A DNA stretch of 64,000 nt, taken from positions 496,001 to 560,000 of the forward strand of contig JAHBXT010000003.1 in NCBI GenBank assembly GCA_019636385.1, read 5' to 3'. A program made the translations under genes and the position numbers. Below are positions 27,685-36,143 of this stretch, one piece after another. Position 1 is the first letter of the stretch; each line of letters starts with the position of its first letter. The stretch is from Pirellulaceae bacterium. GTDB lineage: Bacteria; Planctomycetota; Planctomycetia; Pirellulales; Pirellulaceae. The notes beneath the pieces were generated by a model that worked only from the letters and a program-made list of their open reading frames with translations, was not told the origin of the DNA and did no database searches.

Positions 27685-28890
27685 ATGTTTAGCAATGTGA
27701 TTGAAACAATCCCCCGATCTGTCTATGTGCATGTGCCCTTTTGCCGTCGTCGCTGTGGCTATTGCAATTTCACGTTGATCGCCGGTCGCGATGATTTAAT
27801 GGCGGCCTATCTGGACTGCCTTGAGCGGGAACTCCGTCGGCAATTGCATGGTCCGCATCCGGTGCAAACCCTGTTTGTAGGCGGCGGAACGCCAACGCAT
27901 CTGCCAGCCGAGCATCTGTGCAGATTGCTTGAGCTGTTAAATCAGTGGTTGCCTGTGCAACCAGGCGGCGAGTATTCTTGCGAAGCCAATCCACTGGATT
28001 GCTCGCCACAGTTGCTCGGTCTGCTGCGCGAGGGCGGCGTCAATCGGTTGAGTGTTGGCGGACAATCGTTCAGCGATCCGAAGCTGCAGCGTCTGGAACG
28101 CGATCATAGTGGCCGCCAGTTAATTGGCGCCTTGGAATTGGCCGCACAGTATTTCGAGAACCTGTCGCTGGATCTCATATTCGCCTCGCCAGGCGAATCG
28201 CTGCAGGACTGGCAGCAGGATTTGGTGCAGGCGCTCCAGCTACCGCTGACTCACTTGTCCACCTATGGCTTAACGATCGAGCGCGGCGCGGCTTTTTATG
28301 GACTTGCACAGCGCGGGCAATTGTCGGAAGTGCCCACCGAAATTCAGCTCGAGATGTATTTGCATACGCTCGATCAGCTTGGCGACCACGGGTGGCAGCA
28401 CTATGAAGTCTCCAATTTTTGTCTGCCAGGTTTTCAGTGTCGTCACAATGTGGCCTATTGGCGCGGTCAATCCTGGCTGGCCTTTGGACCGGGGGCCGCT
28501 AGCCTTCTAGCCAGCGACTGGGCTGAATGTATAGATGAACATGCAACAGCCCGGTTGGAAGTACAGTGGGCCTTATCTACGAATCACCGCAGTACCACAC
28601 AGTACGTCAAACGCCTTCGGTCCGGCCAGTCGCCGATTGCAGAACAAGAATGGTTAGATCGCCAACAGGTATTGCGCCAGCGTTTGGTATTCGGATTGAG
28701 GCAGTTAGCTGGTGTCGACCTCAGGCAGCTAGCCATTGATTGGGGGCAGCCCGTCGAGCCGTTGCTGGAGCCACAATTGAGTCGCTATTTGGAGCAGGGA
28801 TGGTTAGAGCTGGTTGGCAACCAGTTGAGGTTAACTCGCGCCGGTCTGGTGGTCAGCGACAGCCTATGGCCAGATTGGCTGTTCGGGTAG
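27685..28890 (+). CDS. hemW: HemW-like radical SAM protein
   Basis: 401 residues. The radical SAM cluster motif is CRRRCGYCNF (Cys20, Cys24, Cys27), preceded by VYVHVPFC as in HemW. TLFVGGGTPTHLPAEHL, SCEANPLD, VNRLSVGGQSFSD and LSTYGLTIERGAAFYG are family signatures. A HemN_C-like domain ends the protein. HemW binds haem and is thought to insert it into respiratory enzymes. The family was formerly annotated as oxygen-independent coproporphyrinogen oxidase, and the oxidase HemN has a different N-terminus and an additional Cys. No signal peptide is present. It lies 160 bases after topA and converges with truD. Confidence 0.9.
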   Translation: MFSNVIETIPRSVYVHVPFCRRRCGYCNFTLIAGRDDLMAAYLDCLERELRRQLHGPHPVQTLFVGGGTPTHLPAEHLCRLLELLNQWLPVQPGGEYSCEANPLDCSPQLLGLLREGGVNRLSVGGQSFSDPKLQRLERDHSGRQLIGALELAAQYFENLSLDLIFASPGESLQDWQQDLVQALQLPLTHLSTYGLTIERGAAFYGLAQRGQLSEVPTEIQLEMYLHTLDQLGDHGWQHYEVSNFCLPGFQCRHNVAYWRGQSWLAFGPGAASLLASDWAECIDEHATARLEVQWALSTNHRSTTQYVKRLRSGQSPIAEQEWLDRQQVLRQRLVFGLRQLAGVDLRQLAIDWGQPVEPLLEPQLSRYLEQGWLELVGNQLRLTRAGLVVSDSLWPDWLFG

Positions 28891-28975
28891 CGTTCGCAGG
28901 ATGGCATAAAATACCGCAGGAACGAAGCAAAAACATCGACTCAACCGGTAACTAGTGCACCACCAATAGTTATGA

Positions 28976-29004
28976 AAGGGTGGGGCGTCACAGGGTGGGA
29001 TCAG
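28976..29004 (+). repeat. Two copies of a GGGTGGG-type intergenic motif
   Basis: AAGGGTGGGGCG (28976-28987) and CAGGGTGGGATCAG (28991-29004) lie in tandem in the hemW-truD spacer. Both resemble the core of the GTAGGGTGGGACAAGC motif found complete at 61.6 kb. An inverted copy (GCCCCACCCTAC, 29079-29090) is about 90 bases away, so the two orientations could pair over about ten bases. Confidence 0.5.
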
Positions 29005-29073
29005 TATGTGTTTGAAGAGCAGCGGGTACTTCACGACCAACCAAATGTAACGTTTTCTGGACGCTCACCGCTC

Positions 29074-29098
29074 TGTCTGCCCCACCCTACGGCAGACA
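29074..29098 (-). terminator. Hairpin immediately after the truD stop
   Basis: TGTCTGCC (29074-29081) and GGCAGACA (29091-29098) form a perfect 8-base stem around a 9-base loop. The hairpin directly abuts the truD stop codon (29099-29101), and the gene is read from the other strand. It is placed like a terminator or 3'-end stabiliser, but no T-run follows. The loop carries the GGGTGGGG repeat core. Confidence 0.4.
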
Positions 29099-30277
29099 TT
29101 ACGATGTGGTTTGCAATTGCTTGATCAGCATGGTGGCGTAGGCGCCACGTGGTAGGTCAAAACTCAAGCTGAGCGCTAGACAGTCAAGATTGATCGAATC
29201 ATCAGTCCAGTGACTTTGCAGGTCACGCGGTCGCAGCCAACAGTTTCGCTGACCTTTGGAAAAGAAGGTGTCGCGTGGATATTTCAAGCGAATTTGGCTT
29301 CTCTGCAAATCGTACTGAGCTAATACATCGTCCAACACGCTGACAAGTTCAGGTGGCCAATCGTGTTGGCGGGCGGACGGAAGTGGTAACTGCAAAGCGC
29401 TCAGCCACTGTAGCTCCTCAACTAGCGTGCACCCGGTATCAGGCTGTAGGTTTGGCAGCGCCAATGCTCCAATGGCAGAATGGTAGTGTCGCCCCCAAGT
29501 GCCGCAGCGTTGGGCAATGATTCGGCTGAGCCACTGGTTCCATAGAGCGCTTTGGAAGGCCGCGACGTACAGACTGCGTAGATCGCTACGCAATAGTCCA
29601 ATGGCTCTACGAAAGTCGGTCGGATGGTCGACCAAATAAGTGACGATGCTGCGACGGTGCGAACGATCGAGTCCTTGCTTGCAGCGTGGCCATTGTCCCC
29701 ATGACTGGCGAAGAATCTCTTTCTGCTGCCGCTCGCGCGGGCGATCATGTGAGTTGGGTTCGGCAATTGCCAGCCACAAGGCCGCTTCGTAGTCGCCTTT
29801 GCACCATGGCTCGGCGATGAAGCGTCCAGAAACCCCTAAAGATCCGAAACGTTGGTCGTCGAAGTAGTTGACTACCCCGAAATTTTGAATGGCGTGTAGT
29901 CGCGTCGCTAAGTCCGCTTGCCGCCCTCGAGCAATTCCGCGTATCAGAATGCTAAAGCGATTGGCGACGATGTCCTTGGCGCCAATTGGACGCTGGACCT
30001 GTCCGACATAGCGCAATTCAAACGAGCGCTGAGTTAAGTCTTGTTTGGGGCCATGGTGGATGGTAATGAACTGAACTGTCGTGGCGTGGCGATCTTTCAG
30101 TCCGGCGTAGCTGATCTTTTGACGAGGCAGATTCCAACTGCGCAAGACGGCTTGAATCGCTTCTGGTGTTCCCAAGGAACGCTTATGCAATTCATACAGT
30201 GCAAACGGGCCATTTCCGGTCGTCAGCTGGACGACTTCGCTAACCTGAAAGTCGTCAGGCAAGGATTTCAGCTTCAT
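29099..30277 (-). CDS. truD: tRNA pseudouridine(13) synthase TruD
   Basis: 392 residues from the ATG at 30277 (MKLKSLPDDFQVSEV). The open frame extends 79 codons upstream, but that part overlaps the enoyl-CoA hydratase gene and does not look like TruD. The catalytic Asp62 is in SYAGLKDRHATTVQF. FELRYVGQVQRPI, NRFSILIRG and NYFDDQRFGS are TruD signatures. The TRUD insertion domain follows between about 155 and 300. The enzyme makes pseudouridine 13 in some tRNAs. It starts 4 bases after the stop of the crotonase gene, so the two are cotranscribed, though no functional link is obvious. Confidence 0.93.
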   Translation of the reverse strand: MKLKSLPDDFQVSEVVQLTTGNGPFALYELHKRSLGTPEAIQAVLRSWNLPRQKISYAGLKDRHATTVQFITIHHGPKQDLTQRSFELRYVGQVQRPIGAKDIVANRFSILIRGIARGRQADLATRLHAIQNFGVVNYFDDQRFGSLGVSGRFIAEPWCKGDYEAALWLAIAEPNSHDRPRERQQKEILRQSWGQWPRCKQGLDRSHRRSIVTYLVDHPTDFRRAIGLLRSDLRSLYVAAFQSALWNQWLSRIIAQRCGTWGRHYHSAIGALALPNLQPDTGCTLVEELQWLSALQLPLPSARQHDWPPELVSVLDDVLAQYDLQRSQIRLKYPRDTFFSKGQRNCWLRPRDLQSHWTDDSINLDCLALSLSFDLPRGAYATMLIKQLQTTS

Positions 30278-30281
30278 CGAC

Positions 30282-31076
30282 CTAATCCCATTGCCGGGGC
30301 TCATAGGCGACAGCCGGGTCGGCGGCGCGTTTCGCTGCGCGCACAAAATTCCTGCTGCGCAGCAAACGCAGTTGCCACTTGCGCTCCAGTGCCAACGTGC
30401 GGTACTCAGATTTAGACTGCATGGCGTTGAGTAATTGTTTGACGCCCGCAACCGAATCCGGCGAGCGTTCCATAATCTCGGCCGCCAGTTGCAAGGCACG
30501 TTCCAGCGGATCATCGTCGACGTGACTGACCAATCCCAATTGATGGGCTTCCAGTCCCGAAACGACGCGAGCTGTCATCGTCAATTCTTTAGCGCGATCC
30601 AGCCCCACCAGTCCTCGCAGAGTTACGGAGGCCGCCATATCGGGCAGCAGTCCCCATTTGGCCTCCATAATCGCCAGTTCGGCAGTTGGCGTGGCGATGC
30701 GGAAGTCCGCTCCTAAAGCCAACTGCATGGCGGCACCATAACAATGCCCATGTATTGCCGCAATCACCGGCACTGGCAATTCTCGCCACACTAGAAAGAC
30801 CTTCTGGAACATGTTGGCCCGAGGACTCAATAGTGCCAGCAGGGCTTTGAATTTGTTCTTCGGATTGCGCAAATCGCTCAAGTCGATGCCAGCGCTGAAC
30901 GATGGTCCGGCTCCCGTAAGGATCACGGCACGTATGTCGCGTCGGCGTCGCAGTGCGCGTCCTGCTGCGTACAATTCCCCCAATAGCTGAAAGCTCAGCG
31001 CGTTGCGCTTCTCAGGCCGGTTGAGCTGGATTTGGACGACGCCAGCGCGAGGTGTCAGCGTTTCGAGTAAGGGCAT
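30282..31076 (-). CDS. Enoyl-CoA hydratase/isomerase (crotonase) family protein
   Basis: 264 residues, the standard length. The oxyanion-hole segments are ILTGAGPSFSAGIDLSDL (about 50-68) and IHGHCYGAAMQLALGADF (about 110-127). The acidic residues fall in MEAKWGLLPDMAASV, with Glu at the first and Asp at the second catalytic position. That pattern is closer to dienoyl-CoA isomerases than to classical enoyl-CoA hydratase, which has two Glu. It is cytoplasmic and acts on CoA thioesters, and the specific substrate is unknown. It lies 22 bases downstream of the RidA gene and 4 bases upstream of truD, forming a three-gene run. Confidence 0.88.
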   Translation of the reverse strand: MPLLETLTPRAGVVQIQLNRPEKRNALSFQLLGELYAAGRALRRRRDIRAVILTGAGPSFSAGIDLSDLRNPKNKFKALLALLSPRANMFQKVFLVWRELPVPVIAAIHGHCYGAAMQLALGADFRIATPTAELAIMEAKWGLLPDMAASVTLRGLVGLDRAKELTMTARVVSGLEAHQLGLVSHVDDDPLERALQLAAEIMERSPDSVAGVKQLLNAMQSKSEYRTLALERKWQLRLLRSRNFVRAAKRAADPAVAYEPRQWD

Positions 31077-31098
31077 GGCATAGTCTTGGCTGTAAAGT

Positions 31099-31557
31099 TT
31101 ACGGATTCTTGATTTCGAAAATCGCTTCCACCTCTACCGCCGCACCAGTTGGTAGAGCGGCAAATCCCAGTGCACTGCGAGCGTGATAGCCATCACCGTC
31201 CTTGCCAAAAATTTCATGCAACAGGTCCGATGCTCCGTTGATGACCAGATGCTGATCGGTAAAGGTCGGTGCCGAGTACACACAGCCTAGCAGCTTGATG
31301 ACTCGTAGGCCATCGAGTGTTCCATGTTGGTAATGCACGGACTGAAGAATCTTAATGGCGCAATCTCTAGCGGCTTCGTAGCCTTGCTGGACAGTCATGT
31401 CTTGTCCAAGAACGCCTTTAAGCGTGCTGACATGACCGGAGGTTATCAGCAAATTGCCGGACCGGATGCACATGTTCAGATAGCCAGGCTTCTGTTCAGG
31501 AAATTCAATGCCCAGATTGCGTGCCAACATCTCGGGACTCACAGCAGTACTCCTCAT
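31099..31557 (-). CDS. RidA family protein
   Basis: 152 residues. The fold is the YjgF/RidA trimer barrel of the longer RidA subgroup: GYLNMCIRSGNLLITSGHVS near residue 25, GYEAARDCAIKILQ near 80, and a C-terminal YHARSALGFAALPTGAAVEV. The Arg in HARSALG corresponds to the residue that binds the carboxylate of enamine/imine intermediates. RidA-type proteins deaminate reactive 2-aminoacrylate-like compounds. Subgroup members differ, so the substrate is not certain. The ATG at 31557 is the first gene start after a long hairpin-rich spacer. Confidence 0.9.
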   Translation of the reverse strand: MRSTAVSPEMLARNLGIEFPEQKPGYLNMCIRSGNLLITSGHVSTLKGVLGQDMTVQQGYEAARDCAIKILQSVHYQHGTLDGLRVIKLLGCVYSAPTFTDQHLVINGASDLLHEIFGKDGDGYHARSALGFAALPTGAAVEVEAIFEIKNP

Positions 31558-31746
31558 GGTTTGATTATGGTTCTGGTCAGGTGGGATTTATCTTTAATAG
31601 GCTGGGGCTAGTCTTCGTAGGCTAGGGCAAGGTCGCGGTGGCGCAGCGATCCATCATAAATCAAACCAAGCAAATTCACACCACCAAAACCCCGCGACGG
31701 GCGGATCGTTCGGCTTCTCGCTAAGAGGCTTGCGAATGACTAGCTC

Positions 31747-31796
31747 TCGCCCGTGCCTCGGATTTGTCTAGTGGGGCAAATCCGAGGCACGGGCGA
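31747..31796. repeat. Perfect 20-base inverted repeat
   Basis: The left arm at 31747-31766 (TCGCCCGTGCCTCGGATTTG) is the exact reverse complement of the right arm at 31777-31796. The loop is 10 bases (TCTAGTGGGG). No T-run follows on either strand. The length and perfection exceed an ordinary terminator and suggest a mobile or structural palindromic unit, for example a REP/MITE-like element. Confidence 0.75.
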
Positions 31797-31837
31797 CTTT
31801 CATTCTGGGGCTCCGCTGTGTAGTGAGCAACTGAAAT

Positions 31838-31860
31838 ATCCGCAGTGCAAGACTGCGGAT
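31838..31860. repeat. Perfect 9-base hairpin
   Basis: ATCCGCAGT (31838-31846) and ACTGCGGAT (31852-31860) pair perfectly around a 5-base loop, GCAAG. It lies 41 bases from the larger palindrome in the same spacer. On the minus strand it falls between the rlmN stop and the ridA start, and may end rlmN transcription, although there is no T-run. Confidence 0.5.
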
Positions 31861-31970
31861 TATTGCCATGCGGGTGGTGGGCCGGCGTAGGGCGGGACCA
31901 GCTTGAATTGCAAGTTCCAGAGTTACGCAATCTACCAATCAAGGGCTAACATCCAACATAGTTCGCCGCC

Positions 31971-31988
31971 TCGCTTGTCCCACTCTGC
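31971..31988 (-). repeat. Copy of the GTAGGGTGGGACAAGC motif
   Basis: Read on the minus strand this is GCAGAGTGGGACAAGCGA, ending just before the rlmN stop codon. It shares GTGGGACAAGCG with the copy at 61632-61651. A more degenerate plus-strand copy (GTAGGGCGGGACCAGC) is at 31887-31902. Confidence 0.55.
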
Positions 31989-31993
31989 GAATA

Positions 31994-33079
31994 CTATAAC
32001 GACGACTTTTGGACCAGTTGTCCACAGGCGGCTTGGACGTCCGAGCCCATCGAATAGCGGATGGTCGTGAAGAAGCCAGCTTCGCGCAGTCGTTTGGCAA
32101 TTTCGCCTCGCCGGTCGCGGGATGTGGGCTGCCAATTCTGGACAAAATCGGTTGGATTGTAAGGAATCAAATTGATCATCACGTACATACCGTCCAGGTA
32201 TTCAATGAGAGCGTCGGCGTCGGCATCGCTGTCGTTCAGACCCTCGATCAGAATGTGCTCGATCATCACTGGACCTTGATGTCGATGTAGCTTGGGCCGA
32301 CTAGCAACATAGCGCAAGGCCTCCTGTGTTTCTTGCCACGAGTAGCGTCGCGACCAAGGTACTAGTTTGGCGCGCAGCTCAGGCCGGGCGCTGTGTAGAC
32401 TGAAGGCCATTTGAATTCCAGGGAACGTATCGATCAGCCGTCGCATGGCGTCTGGTACACCGACAGTGGAGACACTCAGTCTGCGCGGCGGTAAATTGAA
32501 GATGCGCGGATTGGTAAACCAGTGAATCGACTCGTACAGCTCGGCTTCATTGTGCAGCGGTTCCCCCATGCCCATGAAGACGATGTTTCGTAATCTTCGG
32601 TTATCGGCGCGGGTAATCTGTGCTGCCAACAAAACCTGCTGAGCAATTTCCGAGGCGGTCAAATTGCGGCGCAATCCCATTCTGGCTGTTGCGCAAAAGG
32701 GGCAGCCGGCTTGACAGCCAACTTGCGTGGACACGCAGACCGCTGCACGCGATGGTCCCGATCGAATCAGAACAGTTTCCAAGCGGTGCCCGTCATGCGT
32801 TTCCAGAATCAGCTTGACCGATGGATCGACGCTGGAGTCCAATCGTTGGACAACCTTCAATACTTGCGTGTCAAATGTCTCCTGTGCTACGCTTCGGGCC
32901 GGCTGGCCAAAGGCATCCAGCGCCTGGTCCAGTGGCCGATGCTGCTGGTACAGTAGGTAGCGAAACTTGCGGACGCGTTCGGGATCCAGTCGCAGGTCAC
33001 GCCGAAATTGCTCGACGGCCTCTGGCTGATGCAGACTGGGACGCTCTGGTTTTTGAATTTGAACTGGATGTGAAGACAT
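31994..33079 (-). CDS. rlmN: 23S rRNA (adenine2503-C2)-methyltransferase
   Basis: 361 residues. The radical SAM motif is CQAGCPFC (Cys122, Cys126, Cys129). The two catalytic cysteines are Cys115 in AAVCVSTQ and Cys352 in AACGQL near the C-terminus, spaced as in RlmN. IVFMGMGEPLHNE, LSVSTVGVP, MAFSLHSARPELRAKLVP and LIPYNPTD are family signatures. It methylates C2 of A2503 in 23S rRNA and A37 of some tRNAs. Cfr, the resistance paralogue, cannot be strictly excluded, but the single-copy housekeeping context favours RlmN. It is divergent from the oxidoreductase gene at 33.2 kb. Confidence 0.93.
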   Translation of the reverse strand: MSSHPVQIQKPERPSLHQPEAVEQFRRDLRLDPERVRKFRYLLYQQHRPLDQALDAFGQPARSVAQETFDTQVLKVVQRLDSSVDPSVKLILETHDGHRLETVLIRSGPSRAAVCVSTQVGCQAGCPFCATARMGLRRNLTASEIAQQVLLAAQITRADNRRLRNIVFMGMGEPLHNEAELYESIHWFTNPRIFNLPPRRLSVSTVGVPDAMRRLIDTFPGIQMAFSLHSARPELRAKLVPWSRRYSWQETQEALRYVASRPKLHRHQGPVMIEHILIEGLNDSDADADALIEYLDGMYVMINLIPYNPTDFVQNWQPTSRDRRGEIAKRLREAGFFTTIRYSMGSDVQAACGQLVQKSSL

Positions 33080-33230
33080 GCTCGTCAGTCGAATTGCATT
33101 TGGCTGTGTGCGGGCCGGGCCAGCGAGGCTAGAAGTTTAGTCGAATCTCTCTATTCGACTAGCTTGAAACAGCATCAGTCCTGACTCGACGGAAACCCAA
33201 TGCAAGTAGCCAGAACGATGTTTATCGAGT

Positions 33231-34547
33231 ATGCTGCTGACCATGAAAAAACCAGCCTCAAGCCCCGCTTTGACGAACTCGCCGGCCCCCCATCGCCTCC
33301 GCGCCGGCATGGTGGGAATGGGAATGATCTTTGAAGAAACCTATCGTCCTTTCTTCGAGAAGGTTCGTCGCGATGCGCTATATGACCGAAGATTCGGCGT
33401 GTGCGAGATCGAACTGGCCGCAGTTGCCAGCCGCACGGGAACACGCGCCGAGACGTATCGTCAGTCGGCAGGCCAGCGAATCGGTGATTTTACGAGCTGG
33501 TCTGGCGAGCGGGCTATCGAGCAGCTGCTGAGCAGCGAGGTGGATTTTGTCTGCATCGCCACGCCGGACGATCGGCACTTTCAGGCTGCACTGGCCGCAC
33601 TGGAGGCCGGTAAGCATGTGCTAATCGAAAAGCCTTCGGTGCTATCGCTGGCCGAGTTAGATCGCTTGACCGAGTTGGCTCGTCAGCGCGGTGTCCTGGC
33701 GAAAGTTGTCTACCATAAGCTGTTAGATCCAGATCACAAGAAACTGCGTACGTTGGTTGTGGACGGGTTATTGCGGCATGTCAACCACGGCTACTGTTCG
33801 CTGCTGGAGCCCAAAGTGATTTCAGGCTCGCAATTCGCTGAGTGGATCACGGGCCGCAATCCTGGAACGTATGTGGCGGTGCACTATGTCAAGCTGATCG
33901 ACTTTACTTTTGGTGGGCGGCTGCGGCATGTTCTGTGCTCGGGCCAACGAGGCTTGGTCGGCCCCGCCGATGGCTCGACCTGGGATTCGACCCAATTGCG
34001 TTTGATTTACCAGTACTCCGACGGCCGTCAGGCGGCATTTGATATCCACACCAGTTGGGTGACGCCCGACAATTTTCCTGGCTATGTGGAGCAGGAAGTG
34101 CAGTTTCGCTTCGACAATGGGGTCTGGAACGGGCACAGCCGCAAGCGAGGCGTCGAGTGTACGATCGAGGGCCGCACGCCACTGGAAACCAAGATCACGA
34201 TGAACAATCACTACAACGCAGAAGTCCTCGAGCCGTATGGGATACGAGCACAGCGCGGCTATGGCATCGAAACCATCGAAAGGTTTGCCAGAGAAGTTGC
34301 TCTAGTTGAATTTGGCGGCGCACAAACAGAACGCGGTGATCGCTTAGCCCAGGTCCAGGCGCTCGATTACAATGACCTGTCGGCTGATCGCCAGATAGTT
34401 GCGGCTGTGCAAGCACTGGAAGCGATTCTGAAGCGCCAGGTCCAGGGAGTCGCAAATTGTGTGGTCGATATCAACGCGCCCGAGGGTGGTGTCGTTCTGC
34501 GTGAGCCTAGTGGATCAAGTCATGTGTTGTACCAGCCTGCGGTGTAA
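33231..34547 (+). CDS. Gfo/Idh/MocA family oxidoreductase
   Basis: 438 residues. The NAD-binding fold starts near residue 23 (RAGMVGMGMIFEETY), a looser version of the GxGxxG motif. VDFVCIATPDDRHFQAALAAL and GKHVLIEKPSVL (EKP motif, about residue 130) are typical. The C-terminal domain contains GTYVAVHYVKLIDFTFGG, with the usual His of this superfamily. No signal peptide is seen, so it is cytoplasmic. Family members oxidise or reduce sugars and inositols. The substrate is unknown. An ATG four codons later (33243) is an alternative start. A class III aminotransferase follows within 60 bases, so the pair may make an amino-sugar or amino-polyol. Confidence 0.85.
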   Translation: MLLTMKKPASSPALTNSPAPHRLRAGMVGMGMIFEETYRPFFEKVRRDALYDRRFGVCEIELAAVASRTGTRAETYRQSAGQRIGDFTSWSGERAIEQLLSSEVDFVCIATPDDRHFQAALAALEAGKHVLIEKPSVLSLAELDRLTELARQRGVLAKVVYHKLLDPDHKKLRTLVVDGLLRHVNHGYCSLLEPKVISGSQFAEWITGRNPGTYVAVHYVKLIDFTFGGRLRHVLCSGQRGLVGPADGSTWDSTQLRLIYQYSDGRQAAFDIHTSWVTPDNFPGYVEQEVQFRFDNGVWNGHSRKRGVECTIEGRTPLETKITMNNHYNAEVLEPYGIRAQRGYGIETIERFAREVALVEFGGAQTERGDRLAQVQALDYNDLSADRQIVAAVQALEAILKRQVQGVANCVVDINAPEGGVVLREPSGSSHVLYQPAV

Positions 34548-34606
34548 CGATTGATGTGAATGGATGCACATTTTCAGCGCGTAGACAATTTGTAGGATTG
34601 GGTTTT

Positions 34607-36034
34607 ATGACGAAACAGCATGCCACTGCGGTTCCTGCTATGGAAACTCCAGCCATTGAACATCCCGCTGAACCGCAGTCCAACCAGTGGCGGCAGAGAA
34701 TGCAACGGGTTGAACCGCTGGCACTGCGGACCTTTACGCCCACTCAGGCCATCTTGGCACGCAGCGCGGGCAGCTATCACTGGACATCCGATGGCCGCAA
34801 GTTGGCCGATTTCACTTCGGGTGTGTTGGTTGCCAATTTAGGTCACAACCCGACCCGTTGGTGGCAGAGGGTTCTGAAGTACTTGGGACTGGAGCGGTTT
34901 CCAAATGAACCTGCAGGCCAACCAGAAAGTCCAGCAGGCTACTTTCCCGCATTACCACTGACCGCCTACAACGCCGTGACAGAATTAGAGGTCATGGCCT
35001 GCGAACGTCTGTTGGCCAATATGCAAGGGCAGCCTGGCGGCCAGCGGATGGAGCGCGTGATGTGGGCGGCCAGTGGCAGCGAAGCCATTCAAAAGGCGCT
35101 GTGGGCAGCGTTGGCGCTGGATCGAAATCGCAATCTGATTTTGGCTACGCGCGGCGGATTTCATGGCAAGAAGGGGCTGGCCGGAGCGGTGACCGGCAGC
35201 GAACAAGATGCGGATCGTGATCCACGAGTACGCTTTATCGGCTTCCCCAAACAAGAATGCATCAATGTGCATCGTCGAGAGCAGCCGATTGATTTGGCAA
35301 TCTATCAGCGCGAGCTAGAAGAGATATCTAAGCAGTGCGGCAATCGCATTGCTTGCTTGATTACCGAGCCGTATCTGGGTGGAGGTGGTTCGTTTCACCC
35401 GCAACCTGAATACTTGCAATTGCTGGAGCACTTCTGTCGCCAACACCAAGCCCTGCTGATACTGGATGAAATCCAAGCCAACTTTGGTCGCACGGGACCG
35501 ATGTACGCGTACACGCGCTATGGCATCCAGCCGGATATCGTTTGCTTGGGCAAGGGTTTGGGAAATGGTATTCCAGTTAGCGCAGCCGTTGGCCGGTCCG
35601 ACGTTTTTGCGGCGTTGGCTTATGGCGAAGGTTCAGACACTTGGAGCGCCAATCCATTGGCCAGCGCCGGCGTGCTGGCGACGCTGGATGAGTTTGAAGC
35701 GACCGACGTACTGCAGCACGCCAGCCAATTGTCCGAAGTCATTCGTCAAGGATTATTGCGACTCCAAGACACCGGGCTAATCGCGCATGTGCGCGGGGAA
35801 GGTTGTGTGTGGGGAATCGAGTGTCAAGCAGCAGGCGGACGATCCGCCCAGCAAGTGGCTGTGGAAATTGTTCATGCCTGTTATTTAGGTGGCGCCGACG
35901 GATTGGCCATTCATTTGCTCGGCCCGCTGGCAGGCACAGTGATTCGCATCAGTCCGCCACTGACCATGCCCTGCGACGAGGCCCAGCGGTACCTGGAGGC
36001 GATGTACAGGATCGTTAGCCAGAACCTACTGTAG
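34607..36034 (+). CDS. Class III PLP-dependent aminotransferase
   Basis: About 475 residues from the ATG at 34607, which has AGGA upstream. A GTG frame opens at 34556. DGRKLADFTSGVLVANLGH is the typical entry strand. The PLP phosphate loop is ASGSEAIQKAL. The PLP-binding Asp is in LILDEIQANFGRTGP and the Schiff-base Lys in CLGKGLGNGIP. The sequence groups with omega-aminotransferases such as GABA and ornithine aminotransferases, but an insertion near residues 90-110 and the GFHGKKGLAGAVTGS segment are distinctive. It is probably cotranscribed with the upstream oxidoreductase. Amino donor and acceptor are unknown. Confidence 0.88.
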   Translation: MTKQHATAVPAMETPAIEHPAEPQSNQWRQRMQRVEPLALRTFTPTQAILARSAGSYHWTSDGRKLADFTSGVLVANLGHNPTRWWQRVLKYLGLERFPNEPAGQPESPAGYFPALPLTAYNAVTELEVMACERLLANMQGQPGGQRMERVMWAASGSEAIQKALWAALALDRNRNLILATRGGFHGKKGLAGAVTGSEQDADRDPRVRFIGFPKQECINVHRREQPIDLAIYQRELEEISKQCGNRIACLITEPYLGGGGSFHPQPEYLQLLEHFCRQHQALLILDEIQANFGRTGPMYAYTRYGIQPDIVCLGKGLGNGIPVSAAVGRSDVFAALAYGEGSDTWSANPLASAGVLATLDEFEATDVLQHASQLSEVIRQGLLRLQDTGLIAHVRGEGCVWGIECQAAGGRSAQQVAVEIVHACYLGGADGLAIHLLGPLAGTVIRISPPLTMPCDEAQRYLEAMYRIVSQNLL

Positions 36035-36143
36035 CCGTATTTGCCAGAAACCCCTGTAGCCACGTTCACCAAAACGCGGAGGCAGCACCAGGAGACGGGG
36101 CGAATTGACCAGGCTCTGGCGAGCATAGCTTCATGTGAACTGG

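Larger units (their letters stand above)
31558..31993. other. 436-base spacer rich in inverted repeats
   Basis: There is no convincing gene here. The spacer separates rlmN from ridA, both on the minus strand. It contains a perfect 20-base inverted repeat (31747-31796), a second perfect hairpin (31838-31860), a degenerate GTAGGGTGGG-type copy (31887-31902) and a good inverted copy (31971-31988) next to the rlmN stop. A 73-codon open frame across it is Ser/Arg/Ala-rich and looks like a chance product of the repeats. Confidence 0.6.

Noticed and set aside
30278..30514. 79-codon N-terminal extension of truD
   Set aside because: It overlaps the crotonase gene completely and has no TruD-like sequence. 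The ATG at 30277 starts the conserved domain.
31747..31796. Classical rho-independent terminator
   Set aside because: Stem length fits but no T-run follows on either strand.
31721..31942. 73-codon minus-strand frame in the palindrome-rich spacer
   Set aside because: It is created by the inverted repeats. The peptide is Ser/Arg/Ala-rich and lacks any signature.
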